Assembly (NCBI GenBank): GCA_026647565.1
Contig: JAPKGU010000005.1
Span: forward strand, 1 to 51,794
Direction: 5' to 3'
DNA length: 51,794 bases
Source of the DNA: Phycisphaerales bacterium
GTDB lineage: Bacteria; Planctomycetota; Phycisphaerae; Phycisphaerales; UBA1924
Below are positions 50,975-51,794 of the stretch, in pieces. A program made the position numbers and the translations under genes. Below the pieces are notes generated by a model. The model ran no database searches, had not been told where the DNA came from, and was given only the letters and a program-made list of their open reading frames with translations. Each line of letters starts with the position of its first letter. Position 1 is the stretch's first letter.

Positions 50975-51705
50975 ATGAGCACCCTCGCCTCGCGCCGCCG
51001 GCGTTCCATCGACTTCTGGCCGGGCTTCGTCGATGCCCTGAGCTCGCTGTTGATGGTGCTGGTGTTCGTGCTGCTGATCTTCACCGTCGGCCAGTTCGTG
51101 CTCTCCGACGCGCTCTCCGGCCGCGACAAGGCGCTCGCAGCGCTGAACGCCGAACTCGCCGAACTGGCGCGCAGCCTTTCCATGGAGCGCGAAGCCAAGC
51201 TCAAGGCCGAAACCCGGGTCGGCGATCTTTCCGCTTCGCTGGCCAGCACCACCAGCGAACGCGATGCGCTGCGGCTGTCGCTGGATCAGACCCAGGCCAC
51301 GCTGACCCAGACCCAGGCGCAGCTCGAAGGCAGCGAGTCGGAGGTCGCGCGCCTGACTGCCGACATCAACGCGCTGGCCGAGTTGAAGAAACAACTGGAG
51401 AGCGAGGCGGCCTCGCGCCTGGCGGAACTGGAGGAGAACCAGGACAAGCTGGCGGTGCAGACCGACCTTTCCGCCAAGTCCGCGGCGCAGGTGGAACTGC
51501 TCAACCGCCAGGTGGCCGCGCTGCGCCAGCAACTCGCGGAGTTGTCGGCCTCGCTCGACCTCGCCAAGGCGCAGAGCAAGGCCAAGGATGTGCGCATCGA
51601 GGAGCTCGGCAAGGAGCTGAATCTGGCGCTGGCCAACAAGGTCAACGAGTTGCAGCGCTATCGCTCGGACTTCTTCGGCCGGCTGCGCGAGGTGCTCGGC
51701 AACCA
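50975..51705 (+). CDS. N-terminal part of an OmpA/MotB-like peptidoglycan-binding protein (truncated by junction)
   Basis: The frame opens at ATG 50975 and runs to the contig end without a stop. It starts MSTLASRRRRSIDFWPGFVD, then a membrane helix (ALSSLLMVLVFVLLIFTVGQFVL). A coiled coil of about 180 residues follows (AELAELARSLSMEREAK, LDQTQATLTQTQAQL and similar). LQRYRSDFFGRLREVLGN is the segment that normally leads into an OmpA peptidoglycan-binding domain. That domain is missing: after about 51,705 the sequence belongs to another gene. It probably couples a MotA/TolQ/ExbB proton channel to the cell wall. It is the expected partner of the preceding gene. Confidence 0.75.
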
Positions 51706-51794
51706 GCCTGCCGGCGCAGGACAAGCCGCGCGTGGTCTTCGTCGGCGGCTTCTGCGAGCAGCCGCCCCTGGAGATGCTGGAGGCCATCGACGAG
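51706..51794 (+). CDS. internal fragment of 2-hydroxyacyl-CoA dehydratase / benzoyl-CoA reductase family subunit
   Basis: In the frame with codons starting at positions divisible by 3, the last 89 bases encode DKPRVVFVGGFCEQPPLEML followed by EAIDE. The VGGFCEQPP block is characteristic of the HgdB/BcrC/BzdO family (2-hydroxyacyl-CoA dehydratase D-component, benzoyl-CoA reductase), where the Cys binds an iron-sulfur cluster. There is no start and no stop. It is not in the same frame as the preceding OmpA/MotB-like gene. The call rests on about 25 residues. Confidence 0.55.

Overview
The window is high-GC bacterial DNA that reads as a member of the Planctomycetota, probably class Phycisphaerae. 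The main evidence is a set of secreted proteins ending in a GC-type dockerin tail (paired D-x-N-x-D loops followed by DFLDF helices and a terminal Gly-Cys), other secreted proteins ending in a VP-x-PGA/hydrophobic/RRRR sorting tail, a TatC with a long loop insertion, and a BamA/AsmA-type outer-membrane toolkit. No rRNA, tRNA, CRISPR array or insertion sequence was recognised.

Layout. Positions 191-1665 hold a His-rich PEP-CTERM-like protein, a conserved hypothetical and an AhpD-like protein. Positions 1907-4249 hold two exported proteins, the second with a dockerin tail, closed by a clear terminator. BamA (4428-6983) converges on glutamyl-tRNA synthetase. Positions 8945-16808 are mixed: a PEP-CTERM-like protein, an EF-G-like GTPase, a fucosyltransferase-like protein, an aldo/keto reductase, two GNAT acetyltransferases, a low-GC nuclease-like orphan, and degenerate intergenic repeats. 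Positions 17052-19866 form an ECF sigma/anti-sigma pair followed by a PDZ protein, divergent from tatC (20067), tadA and a zinc alcohol dehydrogenase. Two envelope AsmA-like proteins converge at 24850/24872; one is 1683 residues long and appears to be built from six repeats of about 225 residues.

Positions 30137-44453 are the most distinctive part. Five dockerin-tailed exported proteins lie here: a Cys-rich repeat protein, a five-heme cytochrome c, a lysyl-oxidase homologue, a subtilase and a choice-of-anchor-B protein. They surround a VKOR-DsbA fusion that could make or repair disulfides in such exported proteins. A lamin-tail PEP-CTERM-like protein, a membrane protein and two tandem glycosyltransferases follow.

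The last 1.3 kb does not belong with the rest. From about 50,525 the sequence becomes proteobacterial-looking: the C-terminal part of a MotA/TolQ/ExbB-family protein, then the start of its OmpA/MotB-like partner. At about 51,705 it switches again, to the interior of a 2-hydroxyacyl-CoA dehydratase/benzoyl-CoA reductase subunit. Three unrelated partial genes in so short a stretch at a contig end look like an assembly chimera rather than biology.

Most credible points of interest: a bacterial lysyl oxidase that keeps the copper ligands and both cofactor-forming residues and carries a dockerin tail; an exact 9-bp duplication inserting three residues into the helix-turn-helix of the ECF sigma factor; the repeat architecture of the giant AsmA-like protein; and the VKOR-DsbA-DsbA-like fusion inside the dockerin cluster.
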